From Agrobacterium larrymoorei (GTDB lineage Bacteria; Pseudomonadota; Alphaproteobacteria; Rhizobiales; Rhizobiaceae), in NCBI RefSeq assembly GCF_030819275.1, contig NZ_JAUTBL010000002.1, forward strand, positions 2,726,501 through 2,790,500: a DNA stretch of 64,000 nt, given 5' to 3'. Position 1 is the stretch's first letter. Each line of letters starts with the position of its first letter. A model generated the notes under the pieces. It searched no databases, was not told the origin of the DNA, and saw nothing but the letters and a program-made list of their open reading frames with translations. Shown here piece by piece: positions 46,012 to 55,677 of the stretch. The position numbers and the translations under genes were made by a program.

Positions 46012-47085
46012 ATGAACCGTCGAAACTTCTTTCGCCTCTCCGCCATTGCTGCCCTGTTGCTCGGCAGCGGCGGCATTTTTGCCAGCCGCTCCTACGCCAG
46101 CGCATACTATAGCGGCCCCGCCTCCGATCATTTCGACGGCGTGAGATTCTTCAATCCCAACGGCGAACAGCCGAATGGTTTTGGCGACCTGATGAAATGG
46201 CGCTTCAACGGCCACAGAGCTGAGTGGCCGGAGAACTATCCAAGCCCCTATCCGACAGCCAAGCCAGAGGCCCGCGTCGAGGGCAATGATCTACGCGTCA
46301 CCTTTGTTGGCCACGCCTCCTTCCTCATCCAGACGGCAGGGTTGAATATTCTGATCGACCCGGTCTGGTCGGAGCGCACAAGTCCGTTCAGCTTTATCGG
46401 GCCAAAGCGCGTCAACCCGCCCGGCATCCGCTTCGAGGACCTGCCGCCGATCGATCTCGTTCTGGTCACGCATAATCACTACGACCATCTTGATATCGAA
46501 ACGCTGCACAGGCTGCATGTCGAGCACAAGCCGCATTTCGTCACGCCGCTCGGCAATGACGCGATCATCCGCACCAAGGTGCAGGCGGCGAAGATTTCGG
46601 TCGGAGACTGGGGCGATGCGATTGCCGTCAGCCCCGACATCAAAGTCCATTTTGAGCCCTGCCACCACTGGTCGGCACGCGGGTTGAACGACAGGCGCAT
46701 GGCGCTCTGGGCCGCCTTCGTCATCGAGACGCCCGGCGGCAAGATCTACCACATCGGCGATACCGGCTTTCACAGCGGGCTGAACTACCACGCTGCCGCC
46801 AAGAAGCATGGCAGCTTCCGCCTCGCAAATCTGCCCTTCGGCGCCTACGAGCCGCGCTGGTTCATGAAGGGCCAGCATCAAAATCCGGCAGAAGCGGTGG
46901 AAGGCATGAAGATCTGCAACGCGGCTTATGCCTGCGGCCACCATTGGGGCACGGTGCAATTGACCGATGAGGCGATCGACGCGCCCATTATCGCGCTCGA
47001 AGCGGCGCTGAAGAACCAGGGGGTGACCAAAGACAAGTTCCGCCCCATGCGGCCAGGCGAAGTGTTCGACGTTCCCTCTGTCTGA
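46012..47085 (+). CDS. Exported metallo-beta-lactamase-fold hydrolase
   Basis: Predicted zinc hydrolase of 357 residues, related in layout to UlaG and NAPE-PLD-like enzymes. A twin-arginine-type signal begins MNRRNFFRLSAIAALLLG, so export in folded state is plausible. The zinc motif HxHxDH is at residues 154-159 (THNHYDHLD). Further ligand histidines lie in EPCHHWSARG and HIGDTGFHSG. The ATG at 46012 starts exactly at the signal; a TTG 12 codons upstream is less likely. The substrate is unknown; the phospholipase-like similarity is only fold-level. Confidence 0.87.
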   Translation: MNRRNFFRLSAIAALLLGSGGIFASRSYASAYYSGPASDHFDGVRFFNPNGEQPNGFGDLMKWRFNGHRAEWPENYPSPYPTAKPEARVEGNDLRVTFVGHASFLIQTAGLNILIDPVWSERTSPFSFIGPKRVNPPGIRFEDLPPIDLVLVTHNHYDHLDIETLHRLHVEHKPHFVTPLGNDAIIRTKVQAAKISVGDWGDAIAVSPDIKVHFEPCHHWSARGLNDRRMALWAAFVIETPGGKIYHIGDTGFHSGLNYHAAAKKHGSFRLANLPFGAYEPRWFMKGQHQNPAEAVEGMKICNAAYACGHHWGTVQLTDEAIDAPIIALEAALKNQGVTKDKFRPMRPGEVFDVPSV

Positions 47086-47126
47086 CGCAGGCGGGTAACT
47101 GAGAATGCTTCCCGACGGGACTTCAC

Positions 47127-48650
47127 TTACTCTGAAATGATCTTGACCCGCTGACCCGGCTCGACCGAGGCCGTGGTGCTCAGCGCATTCAGCACGCGGA
47201 AGAGTTCCAGCTTGCGATCCGTACCCATCATCCGTGCGGCAAGCGAGGCAACGGTTTCGCCGGGCTTGACGGTGACAACGCGAACGCGAAGCGGCTTCAG
47301 AGCGGAGATTTCCGCAGGCGTCATCTTGCGGAAGCTGGAGCGCAGCAAGTTCGCGACCGTCTCCAACTGCGTGCTGCCCTTCGGCACGGCGGTGAGGAAG
47401 CGGAAAATCTGATCGCCGACGCGAATGACGGTGACATCGAAATCCCACTTGTCGGCGCTGGCGCGCGCCGTTGCCGCAGGCAGGCCGTTCACCTGAATTT
47501 CTCGCACCGTATCCGGTATCAAGCCGGCCACCCAGCCGCTCGTCAGATAGTTGGGCAGGCTGGTCTGCTTGGGATCGGCCACGCCATCGAAGCGGATCGC
47601 CATATCGCCAGGGCCGGTTGCGAGAACCGCTTCCACCTTGTTATCGATCTGGAAGCCTTCCGGCACATCGAAGCGGATACCGAGATTGCCATGCAGGAAT
47701 GTATTGCCGCGGACATAGCCCTCCTGCGGGCTATCGCCATAAAGCAGGCCGTCGATGCCGGTGAGGAACCAGTCACGACCCTTGTCACCGACCTGGCCTT
47801 CCTGGCCAAAGGCGCGGGCATGGCGCTTGGCAAGCTCAATGCGCTGCGGCGTATTGGGGTGGCTCGACAGGAAGTCGAGGCTCTGGTCGCTATCGGGATC
47901 GGCCGAGGTGAAGCGTGCATAGGCCGCCATGGAATCGAGGAAGCGCGGCGAAGCGTAAGGATCATAACCCGCCTCCCCCAGCATCCGCACGCCGATGACG
48001 TCCGCCTGCAATTCCTGCTGGCGCGAGAAGGCCGCAAGCCGAAGCTTGCCGCGTGCAAGCGCCTGCTTGCCGGCAAGATCGCTGGACAGAACCTCCGCCA
48101 CGACGCGGCTGGCAATGACTTCCGCCTCTTCGCGGCGCTGACGCTCGATGCCGTGATTGGCAGTCACGTGGCCCATCTCGTGCGACAGCACGGCGGCCAC
48201 TTCAGAGGCGTCATTGGCAAGCGCAAGCAGGCCACGTGTGACATAGAGATAGCCGCCCGGCAGCGCGAAAGCGTTGATGGCTGGAGAGTTCAGAATGGTG
48301 ATACGATAGGACTGCTGCGGATTTTCCGACACCGCCGTCAGCGCCCCGGTGATGCGGGCGACCAGACGCTCGGTCTTCTCGTCGTGATATTCGCCGCCAT
48401 AGCTTGCAACGATGCGCGGATGCTCACGCGCGCCCATCTGCGCGCGCGGATCGTTCTTCTGCACCTCTTCCACGGTCTGCGGGTTGTCGGAAGGCTTCAG
48501 CGTCGACTGATAGGCGGGACTGAACAGCGACTGGCATGAGGACAGCAACAATGCTGCGGCACCGAGAGCTATCATGCCTCGCCGCGATCCCGACCGTCTT
48601 TCCTCATTGTGACCGGAGCGGCCATTTACGGCCTTCACACGCGTCATCAT
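47127..48650 (-). CDS. M48-family periplasmic lipoprotein protease
   Basis: Predicted BepA/LoiP-like zinc protease, 507 residues. A lipobox LLSSC at residues 35-39 indicates an N-terminally acylated lipoprotein. The zinc motif HEMGH is at 157-161, and QQELQADVIGVRMLGEAGYD supplies the third ligand. The C-terminal 60 residues, with LRVRVVTVKPGETVASLAA, resemble a LysM-like or peptidoglycan-binding region. A role in outer-membrane protein quality control is likely by family. The ATG at 48648-48650 is used; a TTG 6 codons upstream also stays in frame. Confidence 0.9.
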   Translation of the reverse strand: MMTRVKAVNGRSGHNEERRSGSRRGMIALGAAALLLSSCQSLFSPAYQSTLKPSDNPQTVEEVQKNDPRAQMGAREHPRIVASYGGEYHDEKTERLVARITGALTAVSENPQQSYRITILNSPAINAFALPGGYLYVTRGLLALANDASEVAAVLSHEMGHVTANHGIERQRREEAEVIASRVVAEVLSSDLAGKQALARGKLRLAAFSRQQELQADVIGVRMLGEAGYDPYASPRFLDSMAAYARFTSADPDSDQSLDFLSSHPNTPQRIELAKRHARAFGQEGQVGDKGRDWFLTGIDGLLYGDSPQEGYVRGNTFLHGNLGIRFDVPEGFQIDNKVEAVLATGPGDMAIRFDGVADPKQTSLPNYLTSGWVAGLIPDTVREIQVNGLPAATARASADKWDFDVTVIRVGDQIFRFLTAVPKGSTQLETVANLLRSSFRKMTPAEISALKPLRVRVVTVKPGETVASLAARMMGTDRKLELFRVLNALSTTASVEPGQRVKIISE

Positions 48651-48913
48651 ACTGCCAGTCCGCTCCAAACGTTCCTGATCATCCGTTATATGCAGACCAG
48701 AATATCAGCTTAAACCCCACAGGCACCAGAATGCCTGAACATCCAAAACGATCCCAAAAACGATCTATGCTGCGGAAAGACCCTGACAAAAGACGTTCTC
48801 TATATATGTCTCAAATAGTTGAGCCTCATTGGCAAGTGCAAAAAATACGCACCTTCACTGTCTATTTGCAGGATTGACATTGCGCCGCGTCCAAATTGTG
48901 GCACGGCAACGCA

Positions 48914-49630
48914 CTACTTCTGGAGGAAGGCGCCGACCTCGGGAATGTCTGTGGCGGAAAAGAAGGCCTCCGTCGTCCCCTGAAACAGGATCTTGCCATC
49001 CGACAGAAAAACCACGGCATCGGCAAGACGGCGAATATCGTCCGGGTGATGGGTCACGAGAAGGACCGTGTTGCCGTTTTCCGATTGCAGGTCTTTCAAC
49101 AGCCCCGCCATGCCGGCACGCAAGCCCGGATCGAGTGCTGCAAAGGGTTCGTCCAGCAGCATGACGGCCCGTTGGCGAACAAGTGCCCGCGCCAGCGCCG
49201 CACGCTGGCGTTCGCCGCCGGACATGCTGGATGGCAGCCGCTTTTCAAAACCCGCAAGCCCCACGCGTTCCAGCGCTGACGCAATCTTGGCCTTGTCTTC
49301 GCTGGTCAAACGGAGCGATGGACTGATGCCGAGACCGATATTGGTGGCGATATCGAGATGGGCGAAGAGGTTGTTATCCTGAAAGATCAGTGAGATCGGG
49401 CGTTCGGCCGGATCGCGTCCACTGACATCCTGAAGCCCAATCAGCACGCGACCGCTTGCCGGCTTTTCAAAGCCCGCCACAAGGTTGAGAAGCGTCGACT
49501 TGCCCGACCCGGAAGGACCGACGACCGCCGTCACCTTCGCTTCCTCGAAGGACGTATCAAGGAAGAACGCCTGCTGTCCAAGCTGCAGCGAGACCTGTTC
49601 CAGCGTGACGTTTACTCGATCGCTTTTCAT
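48914..49630 (-). CDS. thiQ: Thiamine ABC transporter ATPase
   Basis: ATPase of the ThiBPQ importer for thiamine and TPP, 238 residues. Walker [10 protein letters not shown], the Q-loop [15 protein letters not shown], signature [17 protein letters not shown] and Walker [15 protein letters not shown] are present. [11 protein letters not shown] is typical of ThiQ. The ATG at 49628-49630 overlaps the thiP stop (ATGA), so the operon is tightly coupled. Confidence 0.94.
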   Translation of the reverse strand: MKSDRVNVTLEQVSLQLGQQAFFLDTSFEEAKVTAVVGPSGSGKSTLLNLVAGFEKPASGRVLIGLQDVSGRDPAERPISLIFQDNNLFAHLDIATNIGLGISPSLRLTSEDKAKIASALERVGLAGFEKRLPSSMSGGERQRAALARALVRQRAVMLLDEPFAALDPGLRAGMAGLLKDLQSENGNTVLLVTHHPDDIRRLADAVVFLSDGKILFQGTTEAFFSATDIPEVGAFLQK

Positions 49631-51252
49631 GCTGCTATTTTCGCTCTCTCGGATTGGCGCGACACGCCGCCTGCCGCGAGGATGAGGCAAATAACGCCAA
49701 GGATGAAGGCGTAGCCCGCTGCATCATTGGTGCGGTAGCTGCCCATATTGCTATAGACCAGCCACGGCAAGGTGACGAAGCTTTCGGACCCGAACAGCGC
49801 GACGGCCCCGAGATCACCGAGCGACAGCGCCATGGCGAAGGAAAAGGCCATGGCGAAGGTCCGCCACAGGACCGGGAGATCGATCAGGCGAAACCGTGAA
49901 AAACCGCTAAGCCCTAGGCTGGCAACCAGTCTGCCGGTTCTCACCTGATGTGTGGTGAATGCAGGCTCCAGAACGCGCATGGCGAAGGGCAAGGCCATCA
50001 GCATGTTGATGAGCGCCACGAGAAATGGCGCGAAGACGGACACATTGCCGAAAGGACGCAACAGCAGAAACCAGCCACTGCCAAGCACGACGGGTGGCAC
50101 CAGAAGCACCATCGAAGCGCCGCCACCCAGCATCGCCGAAAGAACCCTCGCGCCGCGCCCCGGCTCGCGACGATCGGCAATCGCCTGGCGCGACCGAATA
50201 AGCGCCACGGAAATAAGGACCGAGAGCGATGCCGAGAGAAGGGCAATCGACAGGCTGGTGATCGCTGCGCGCCGAAACACGTCCGCGCTCAAAAGACGCC
50301 CCAGATCGGCAGTCAGCCCGGAGACCGCAACCGCTATCAGCGGCGACCCGACCAGCAGCATCGCAAGAACAATGACAAGCCCATCCCAAAGACGCGCCAA
50401 CGGGCGAGTGGCATCGAAACGACGAACCGTCTGGCCCTGCGTCTGACCTTCCGCTTCCGCACCCGGCAGAAACGAGAGCAGCACGAGAAGCAGGCCGGTC
50501 ATCGCAATCTGCATCAGCGAGAGTGCTATGGCACGTGGCGGATCGAAATCGAAGCGCAGCGCCTGATAGATCGCCACCTCGATGGTCGTCGCAGCCGGAC
50601 CGCCGCCGAGCAGCAGGACAAGCGTGAAGCTCGTGGCGCAGAGCATGAAGATCAGGCCCGCCACACCCGGCACGAGCCGCCGTACCACCGGCCATTCGAT
50701 GAAGCGGAATGTCGAGAGGGAATTCATGCCGAGCACGGCACTCATGCGCCAATATTCGCCGGGCATTCTTTCCAGCCCCGCCAGGAAGAAACGCACGGCA
50801 AGCGGCAGGTTGAAGAAGACATGGGCAATGAGAATGCCGGAAAGGCCGTAAATGCTGAAAGGTTGCGCCACGCCCGCAGAGAGAAGCGCCATGTTGAGCA
50901 GCCCCTGCCTGCCCCAGATCGCGATCAGCCCGAGCGCACCGACGATCACCGGTAGACCCATGGGCACCGCCATCAGCCGGATGATCCAGATACGGCCGGG
51001 AAAATCCCGCTGGCGTGCGAGCGCCAAGGCGACCGGTAGACCGAGCGCGACCGAAAGAACGGTGGAGAGCGTCGCCTGCCAGAGCGTGAAGCGAAGAATG
51101 CGCAGCGTGTAGGTATCGAAGAGGGCGCCAGATGCCGCCTGTGTATCGAAGGACAGAAGCGCTGCGACCGCAAGCCCGATGAAGAGCAACACGGCGGTGA
51201 AAGCCGCCGTGCCACTGATCAGGAACCGTCTTCTGTCGCTGCGCGCAATCAC
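49627..51252 (-). CDS. thiP: Thiamine ABC transporter permease
   Basis: Inner-membrane permease of 541 residues, with two fused BPD_transp_1 domains and about 12 helices, the ThiP layout. The GTG at 51250-51252 is the start. Each half contains an EAA-type loop, for example [20 protein letters not shown] in the first half. It stands between thiB (19-bp gap) and thiQ (4-bp overlap). Expression should be controlled by the TPP riboswitch at 52336-52426. Confidence 0.94.
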   Translation of the reverse strand: MIARSDRRRFLISGTAAFTAVLLFIGLAVAALLSFDTQAASGALFDTYTLRILRFTLWQATLSTVLSVALGLPVALALARQRDFPGRIWIIRLMAVPMGLPVIVGALGLIAIWGRQGLLNMALLSAGVAQPFSIYGLSGILIAHVFFNLPLAVRFFLAGLERMPGEYWRMSAVLGMNSLSTFRFIEWPVVRRLVPGVAGLIFMLCATSFTLVLLLGGGPAATTIEVAIYQALRFDFDPPRAIALSLMQIAMTGLLLVLLSFLPGAEAEGQTQGQTVRRFDATRPLARLWDGLVIVLAMLLVGSPLIAVAVSGLTADLGRLLSADVFRRAAITSLSIALLSASLSVLISVALIRSRQAIADRREPGRGARVLSAMLGGGASMVLLVPPVVLGSGWFLLLRPFGNVSVFAPFLVALINMLMALPFAMRVLEPAFTTHQVRTGRLVASLGLSGFSRFRLIDLPVLWRTFAMAFSFAMALSLGDLGAVALFGSESFVTLPWLVYSNMGSYRTNDAAGYAFILGVICLILAAGGVSRQSERAKIAA

Positions 51253-51271
51253 GGGCGTGGTCTGCGTGAGG

Positions 51272-52285
51272 TTACTTCACGCTCATCGCGGTCAGCCACT
51301 CATCGATCCAGGCCTTACGGTTCTTCGCCACCTCTTCCGGCGACATCAGGAAGGTCTTGGTCGGCTGGACCAGCTTGTTGAAGGCATCCGGCAGCGGCTG
51401 CGACGTAGCGGTGACCGGCATCATCCAGTTGTTTTCCGGAATGGCATCCTGAAAGCCAGGTGTCAGGATGAAGGAAAGGAACTTTCTACCCAACTCTTTT
51501 TCCGGCGCGTTCTTCAACAGGCCTGCGACTTCGATCTGAATGTAATGGCCTTCCTCGAAGCTTGCGGCCTGATAGCGCTCGCTGTGCTCGGCCACCATAT
51601 GATAGGCGGGCGACGTGGTATAGGAGAGCACCATCGGCACTTCGCCCTTGGTGAAGAGGCCGTAGGACTCCGACCAGCCCGGCGTAACCGTCAGAACGCG
51701 ATCCTTGAGCTTTGCCCAGGCTTCCGGCGCCTTGTCGCCATAGACCGACTTGACCCAGAGCAGCAGGCCGAGGCCCGGCGTCGAGGTCCTTGGATCCTGA
51801 ATGGCGATCTTCTGCGACGGGTCGCCTTCAACCAGTTCCTTCAGGCTCTTTGGCGGGTTCTTCAGCGTCTGGGTGTCATAGACAACGGCGAAGTGCCCGT
51901 AATCATAGGGAACGAAGACATCGTCCTTGAAGCCACCGGGAACCTTGGCTGCGGAGGCATCGATACCCGATGGTTCGAAGAGCCCCGTGGCTTTGGCTTC
52001 GGCAATGAGATTGGTGTCGAGACCGACCACGACATCCGCCTTGGAGCCGACACCTTCCAGCTTCAGGCGGTTGAGCAGCGCCACACCATCGGCGACGCCG
52101 ACGAAATTGACGGTGCAATCGCAGGTCTTCTCGAACGCCGCCTTGACCTTGGGGCCTGGACCCCATTCGGAGACGAAGCTTTCATAGGTGTAGACGGTGA
52201 GAACCTTCTTGTCCTGCGCAGCGCCAAGGCTCGGCAGGAGGAAGGATGCGGCGACGAGGCCGGACAGCAGAAAACGACGATACAT
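51272..52285 (-). CDS. thiB: Thiamine-binding periplasmic protein
   Basis: Periplasmic receptor for thiamine/TPP, 337 residues. A signal peptide covers about residues 1-22 ([20 protein letters not shown]). The mature region begins [19 protein letters not shown] and contains [17 protein letters not shown], a ThiB-type pattern with two cysteines. It is the first gene of thiBPQ and lies 50 bp after the riboswitch. Confidence 0.94.
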   Translation of the reverse strand: MYRRFLLSGLVAASFLLPSLGAAQDKKVLTVYTYESFVSEWGPGPKVKAAFEKTCDCTVNFVGVADGVALLNRLKLEGVGSKADVVVGLDTNLIAEAKATGLFEPSGIDASAAKVPGGFKDDVFVPYDYGHFAVVYDTQTLKNPPKSLKELVEGDPSQKIAIQDPRTSTPGLGLLLWVKSVYGDKAPEAWAKLKDRVLTVTPGWSESYGLFTKGEVPMVLSYTTSPAYHMVAEHSERYQAASFEEGHYIQIEVAGLLKNAPEKELGRKFLSFILTPGFQDAIPENNWMMPVTATSQPLPDAFNKLVQPTKTFLMSPEEVAKNRKAWIDEWLTAMSVK

Positions 52286-52335
52286 CAGACACCTTCTCGA
52301 TTGGGTTACGGGAATAGGCGTCTGGATGGAAGCCG

Positions 52336-52426
52336 TCTAATCCCTCCGCCGGTGTTAACCGGATCAGGTTCTTCGGGTTGGCAAAAGCCTCTCAGCCTCG
52401 TCTTTCCGACAAAGCACCCCGTTAGA
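52336..52426 (-). ncRNA. TPP riboswitch (THI element) of thiBPQ
   Basis: On the minus strand the conserved core is clear: ACGGGGTGC, GAGGCTGAGAGG, then ACCTGATCCGGTTAACACCG and GCGGAGGGAT. These form the P1-P5 junction helices of a class TPP aptamer. It lies directly upstream of thiB, so TPP should lower thiBPQ expression. No clear terminator follows, so control of translation is more likely. Confidence 0.95.
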
Positions 52427-52435
52427 GCGAGAAAA

Positions 52436-52464
52436 GATGTAATGACACAATCGGTTATTGGCAA
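52436..52464 (-). promoter_or_regulatory. Candidate thiBPQ promoter
   Basis: TTGCCA (52459-52464) and TACATC (52436-52441) are spaced by 17 bp. They place the transcription start just upstream of the riboswitch, about 10 bases before its first conserved bases. Confidence 0.5.
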
Positions 52465-52476
52465 GACGGCAAGCGC

Positions 52477-52869
52477 CTATGCTTGCTCCGTCATGTAAAC
52501 CAGTTCCCAGACATGGCCATCGGGATCCTGAAAGCTTGCCGCATACATGAAGCCATGATCCTGCACCGGTTTCCACTCGCGCCCACCGGAGGAGAGCGCC
52601 GTCTTCAGCATGCTGTCGATCTCCTGACGGCTGGACGCCGAGAGACAGGTCAGCACTTCCGTGCTGCTCTTCGCATCGGCGATCTCACCATTGATGAAAT
52701 CGCGGAAACGTTCTTCCTGAAGCAGCATGACGAAGATGTTCTTCTCGACGATCATGCACAGCGTTCGCTCATCCGAATATTCCGGATTGAAGCTGAAGCC
52801 GAGCGCGGTGAAGAAGGCTTTCGATATCTCGATATTCTTCACCGGCAAGTTGACGAAGATCGTACGCAT
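52477..52869 (-). CDS. VOC-family (glyoxalase/extradiol-dioxygenase fold) protein
   Basis: Small metalloenzyme-fold protein of 130 residues. It begins RTIFVNLPVKNIEISKAFFT and LGFSFNPEYSD, and ends YAASFQDPDGHVWELVYMT, the usual VOC ends with a metal-ligand-type Glu. Function is not assignable; it resembles lactoylglutathione-lyase-like proteins. The ATG at 52867-52869 follows GGGAGGAG, which fixes the start. It lies upstream of the thi promoter on the same strand. Confidence 0.88.
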   Translation of the reverse strand: MRTIFVNLPVKNIEISKAFFTALGFSFNPEYSDERTLCMIVEKNIFVMLLQEERFRDFINGEIADAKSSTEVLTCLSASSRQEIDSMLKTALSSGGREWKPVQDHGFMYAASFQDPDGHVWELVYMTEQA

Positions 52870-52966
52870 GGGCTGGCTCCTCCCTGTTGGAGCAAAGCAA
52901 AGCCCATATTCGCGCACCTGTCAAAGACGGCGCTAAAATGAAGCGTATTCCTTGACGGAAAGCGCC

Positions 52967-54793
52967 CTAGCCTTCCATCTCTTCGCGCAGCATCTCAAGC
53001 TCCAGCCACTCTTCTTCCATGGCCTCAAGCTTCTCACGCAGCTTCGCCATCTCGTCTGCCAGCTTGTTGAAGCCGCCGGGGTCCTTGGCGAAAAGCTGCG
53101 GGTCGGCCATGCGCTCTTCGCGCTTGGCGATTTCCCCCTGAAGCTTTTCCATTTCCTTCGGCAGGTTTTCGAGCGCGAATTTCTGCTTGAAGGAAAGCTT
53201 GCCCTTGGCCTTGGCAGGCTCGGCACTGGTCGCGGCGCTTGCCGAGGCCTTCGCCTTTTCCTGCTTTTCCGAACGCTTCTTGTCTTCTGCCGCACCCTTG
53301 CGCTGCGCCATCATGTCGGAATAGCCACCTGCATATTCGATCCAGCGGCCATCCGGCGCATCCGGATTGGCAGGCGCGATCGTCGAGGTCACGGTGCGAT
53401 CGAGAAAGTCGCGATCGTGGCTGACGAGGATGACGGTGCCTGAGAAGCTTGCGACGATCTCCTGAAGCAAATCCAGGGTCTCGATGTCGAGATCGTTCGT
53501 CGGCTCATCGAGGATGAGAAGGTTGGTCGGTCTTGCGAGAATACGCGCCAGGATAAGACGGGCACGCTCGCCACCCGACAGATTGCGGATCGGCGTGCGG
53601 GCCTGTTCCGGCTGGAACAGGAAGTCCTTCATATAGCCGGTCACATGCTTCTGCTCGCCATTGACCAGCAGGCTTTCGCCACGACCATCGGTCAGGTAAT
53701 GCGCCAGCGTATCGTTCGGATTGAGGTCCTCGCGCTTCTGGTCGAGTGTCGCGATTTCCAGATTGGTGCCGAGCTTCACCGTGCCGCTGTCGGGTGCCAG
53801 TTCACCGGTCAACATCTTGAGAAGTGTGGTTTTACCCGCACCATTTGGGCCAACAAGGCCGATGCAGTCGCCGCGATGCACGCGCAGCGAAAAAGGGGCG
53901 ACGATGGTGCGATCGCCATAAGCCTTGGTGATGGCTTCCGCCTCGATGACCAGCTTGCCGGATTCGCGCGCTTCGACTGCGGTTGCCTGCACGGTGCCCT
54001 GCGGACCCTTATGTCCGCGATAGGCGGCGCGCATGTCGCGCAGCTCTCCCACGCGGCGCATGTTGCGCTTGCGGCGTGCCGTCACGCCATAACGCATCCA
54101 GTGCTCTTCCCGCTCGATGGCCTTGCCAAGCTTGTGCTGTTCCAGCTCTTCCTCTTCCAGCACCTTGTCGCGCCATTCCTCGAAATGGCCGAAGCCGCGA
54201 TTGAGACGGCGCGACTGGCCGCGGTCGAGCCAGACGGTGGCGGTCGAGACCTTTTCGAGGAAACGACGGTCGTGCGAAATCAACACAAGCGCGCTTCGCG
54301 TCTGCTGCAATTCGCTTTCCAGCCATTCGATGGTCGGCAGGTCGAGATGGTTGGTCGGCTCGTCCAGCATGAGAATGTCTGGCTCCGGCGCCATGACGCG
54401 CGCCAAGGCCGCGCGACGCGCTTCACCGCCCGACAGACTTGCTGGATTTTCCTGGCCGGTCAGACCGAGATGTTCGAGAATATAGCTGACGCGATAGGGA
54501 TCGTCGCCCGGTCCAAGACCGGATTCGGCATAGGCCTGCACGGTGTCGTAAGCACCGAAATCCGGTGCCTGCTCCAGATAGCGGATCGTCGCGGAGGGAT
54601 GACGGAAAACCTCGCCCGATTGCGCTTCGACCAGACCGGCAGCGATCTTCATCAGCGTCGATTTGCCCGACCCGTTGCGGCCGACGAGGCAGATACGGTC
54701 GCCAGGCTCCACCTGCAAGTTGGCGCCATCCAGAAGGGGCGTCACGCCAAAGGTCAGCTTGATATCGTCGAGTTTCAGAATGGGGGGTGCCAA
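52967..54793 (-). CDS. uup: ABC-F family ATPase Uup
   Basis: Cytoplasmic duplicated ATPase of the ABC-F class, which acts on ribosomes rather than membranes; no transmembrane segments are present. The 608-residue protein has two ABC cassettes: VGRNGSGKST with LSGGEARRAALARVM, and VGPNGAGKTT with LSGGERARLILARIL. An acidic/basic linker lies between them. A C-terminal coiled-coil (ALENLPKEMEKLQGEIAKRE, then EKLEAMEEEWLELEMLREEM) is characteristic of Uup. It is 4 bp upstream of the VOC-side genes on the same strand as thiN, which precedes it. Confidence 0.93.
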   Translation of the reverse strand: MAPPILKLDDIKLTFGVTPLLDGANLQVEPGDRICLVGRNGSGKSTLMKIAAGLVEAQSGEVFRHPSATIRYLEQAPDFGAYDTVQAYAESGLGPGDDPYRVSYILEHLGLTGQENPASLSGGEARRAALARVMAPEPDILMLDEPTNHLDLPTIEWLESELQQTRSALVLISHDRRFLEKVSTATVWLDRGQSRRLNRGFGHFEEWRDKVLEEEELEQHKLGKAIEREEHWMRYGVTARRKRNMRRVGELRDMRAAYRGHKGPQGTVQATAVEARESGKLVIEAEAITKAYGDRTIVAPFSLRVHRGDCIGLVGPNGAGKTTLLKMLTGELAPDSGTVKLGTNLEIATLDQKREDLNPNDTLAHYLTDGRGESLLVNGEQKHVTGYMKDFLFQPEQARTPIRNLSGGERARLILARILARPTNLLILDEPTNDLDIETLDLLQEIVASFSGTVILVSHDRDFLDRTVTSTIAPANPDAPDGRWIEYAGGYSDMMAQRKGAAEDKKRSEKQEKAKASASAATSAEPAKAKGKLSFKQKFALENLPKEMEKLQGEIAKREERMADPQLFAKDPGGFNKLADEMAKLREKLEAMEEEWLELEMLREEMEG

Positions 54794-54797
54794 GGCA

Positions 54798-55448
54798 TCA
54801 GGCTCCGGTCAGATCGTAGGGACGGGCAAGCACGATGGCTTTGCCGCTTTTGAGGCGAAGGCGAATGTCACCCTCAGCCACGTTGGACATAGTGCGCGAC
54901 GAGCCGAAGGCAAGCGCAAAATCGTTGAGAGGGTAGCGGGCATTCTCGATATCGAGGCCGAAAAGGGCTGTAAAACCGGCGACGGAAAACAGCGAGCCGC
55001 GCGGCAGATCGAGCGCGAGTTCACCTTCAAGCAACGGGAACGCCTCCTCGTTGCCGGAAGTCAGCATTACCTTGTAGCCGCGCTCCGCCAGCGCCACAGC
55101 GTAGAGAAGATGAAACTGCGCATGGTCGGATCGTTCGCCTGCAAGCGCGCCAACCAGCGTCAATCGTTTCGCACCCCGCGCCAAAGCCTCGGAAACGGCG
55201 ATCTCGCCATCCGTCTCACCCTTGGCGGCGGGAAAAGGTTGCTGCGGCACGTCCGGCCATTCGTCGACAAGGGCTGCATTGGCGGAGTCGAAATCACCCA
55301 CCCAAAGCTCAGGCTTCAGACCAAGTAGCTTGGCATGTTTCATGCCGCTGTCTGCGGCAATCACACGCGATCCTGCAACCGCCTTGTGCAGGCGATCCGT
55401 CACGACAATATCGCCGCCCAGCAGAATGGTGAAATGATCCGATGTCAT
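54798..55448 (-). CDS. thiN: Thiamine diphosphokinase (ThiN)
   Basis: Phosphorylates thiamine directly to TPP using ATP. The 216-residue protein shows ILLGGDIVVTDRLHKAV and VIAADSGMKHAKLLGLKPEL. Then WVGDFDS and FPAAKGETDGEIAVSEALARG hold the catalytic acidic residues. It lies just 4 bp upstream of uup on the same strand and only about 3 kb from thiBPQ, so imported thiamine and its activation are close. No TPP element precedes it. Confidence 0.93.
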   Translation of the reverse strand: MTSDHFTILLGGDIVVTDRLHKAVAGSRVIAADSGMKHAKLLGLKPELWVGDFDSANAALVDEWPDVPQQPFPAAKGETDGEIAVSEALARGAKRLTLVGALAGERSDHAQFHLLYAVALAERGYKVMLTSGNEEAFPLLEGELALDLPRGSLFSVAGFTALFGLDIENARYPLNDFALAFGSSRTMSNVAEGDIRLRLKSGKAIVLARPYDLTGA

Positions 55449-55511
55449 GCCCTGCCTTATCGCGAAACATCACCTCAAGGAAAGGCGGAAACGCCCAGAA
55501 GGGCGGCGATA

Positions 55512-55540
55512 TTGATTTTTCGGCCAGACAGGATTATGAC
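55512..55540 (+). promoter_or_regulatory. Candidate metA promoter
   Basis: TTGATT (55512-55517) and TATGAC (55535-55540) are spaced by 17 bp. The implied transcription start (about 55547) coincides with the 5' end of the SAM-II aptamer. Confidence 0.6.
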
Positions 55541-55546
55541 AGCCGC

Positions 55547-55600
55547 CAGTGGTGATTTGCCGACCGGCTTGCAGCCACTTTAAAGAAGTCGCTAAAGGGT
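55547..55600 (+). ncRNA. SAM-II riboswitch (metA motif)
   Basis: It shows the alphaproteobacterial SAM-II pattern: AGTGGTGATTTG, then a short variable loop CCGACCGG, CTTGCAGCCACTT with P1 pairing AGTGG/CCACT, then TAAAGAAG and GCTAAAGGG forming the pseudoknot. It is the S-adenosylmethionine sensor of metA. A terminator-like hairpin lies 25 bp downstream. Confidence 0.93.
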
Positions 55601-55624
55601 CGAGGAAACAGGCAATTTCCGAGG

Positions 55625-55654
55625 ACCGGTCGCGATTTCGCTGCCGGTTTTTTT
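55625..55654 (+). terminator. Terminator-like hairpin after the SAM-II riboswitch
   Basis: ACCGG (55625-55629) pairs with CCGGT (55644-55648), with an inner GCGA/TCGC stem and a run of seven T residues (55648-55654). Its place between aptamer and metA suggests transcription attenuation in response to SAM. Confidence 0.7.
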
Positions 55655-55677
55655 GTTTTTGGACGTGAGAGTTCGCA

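Noticed and set aside
48731..48877. A 48-codon plus-strand frame upstream of thiQ's end
   Set aside because: Weak ribosome site, Lys/Arg-rich random composition, no neighbours that need it.
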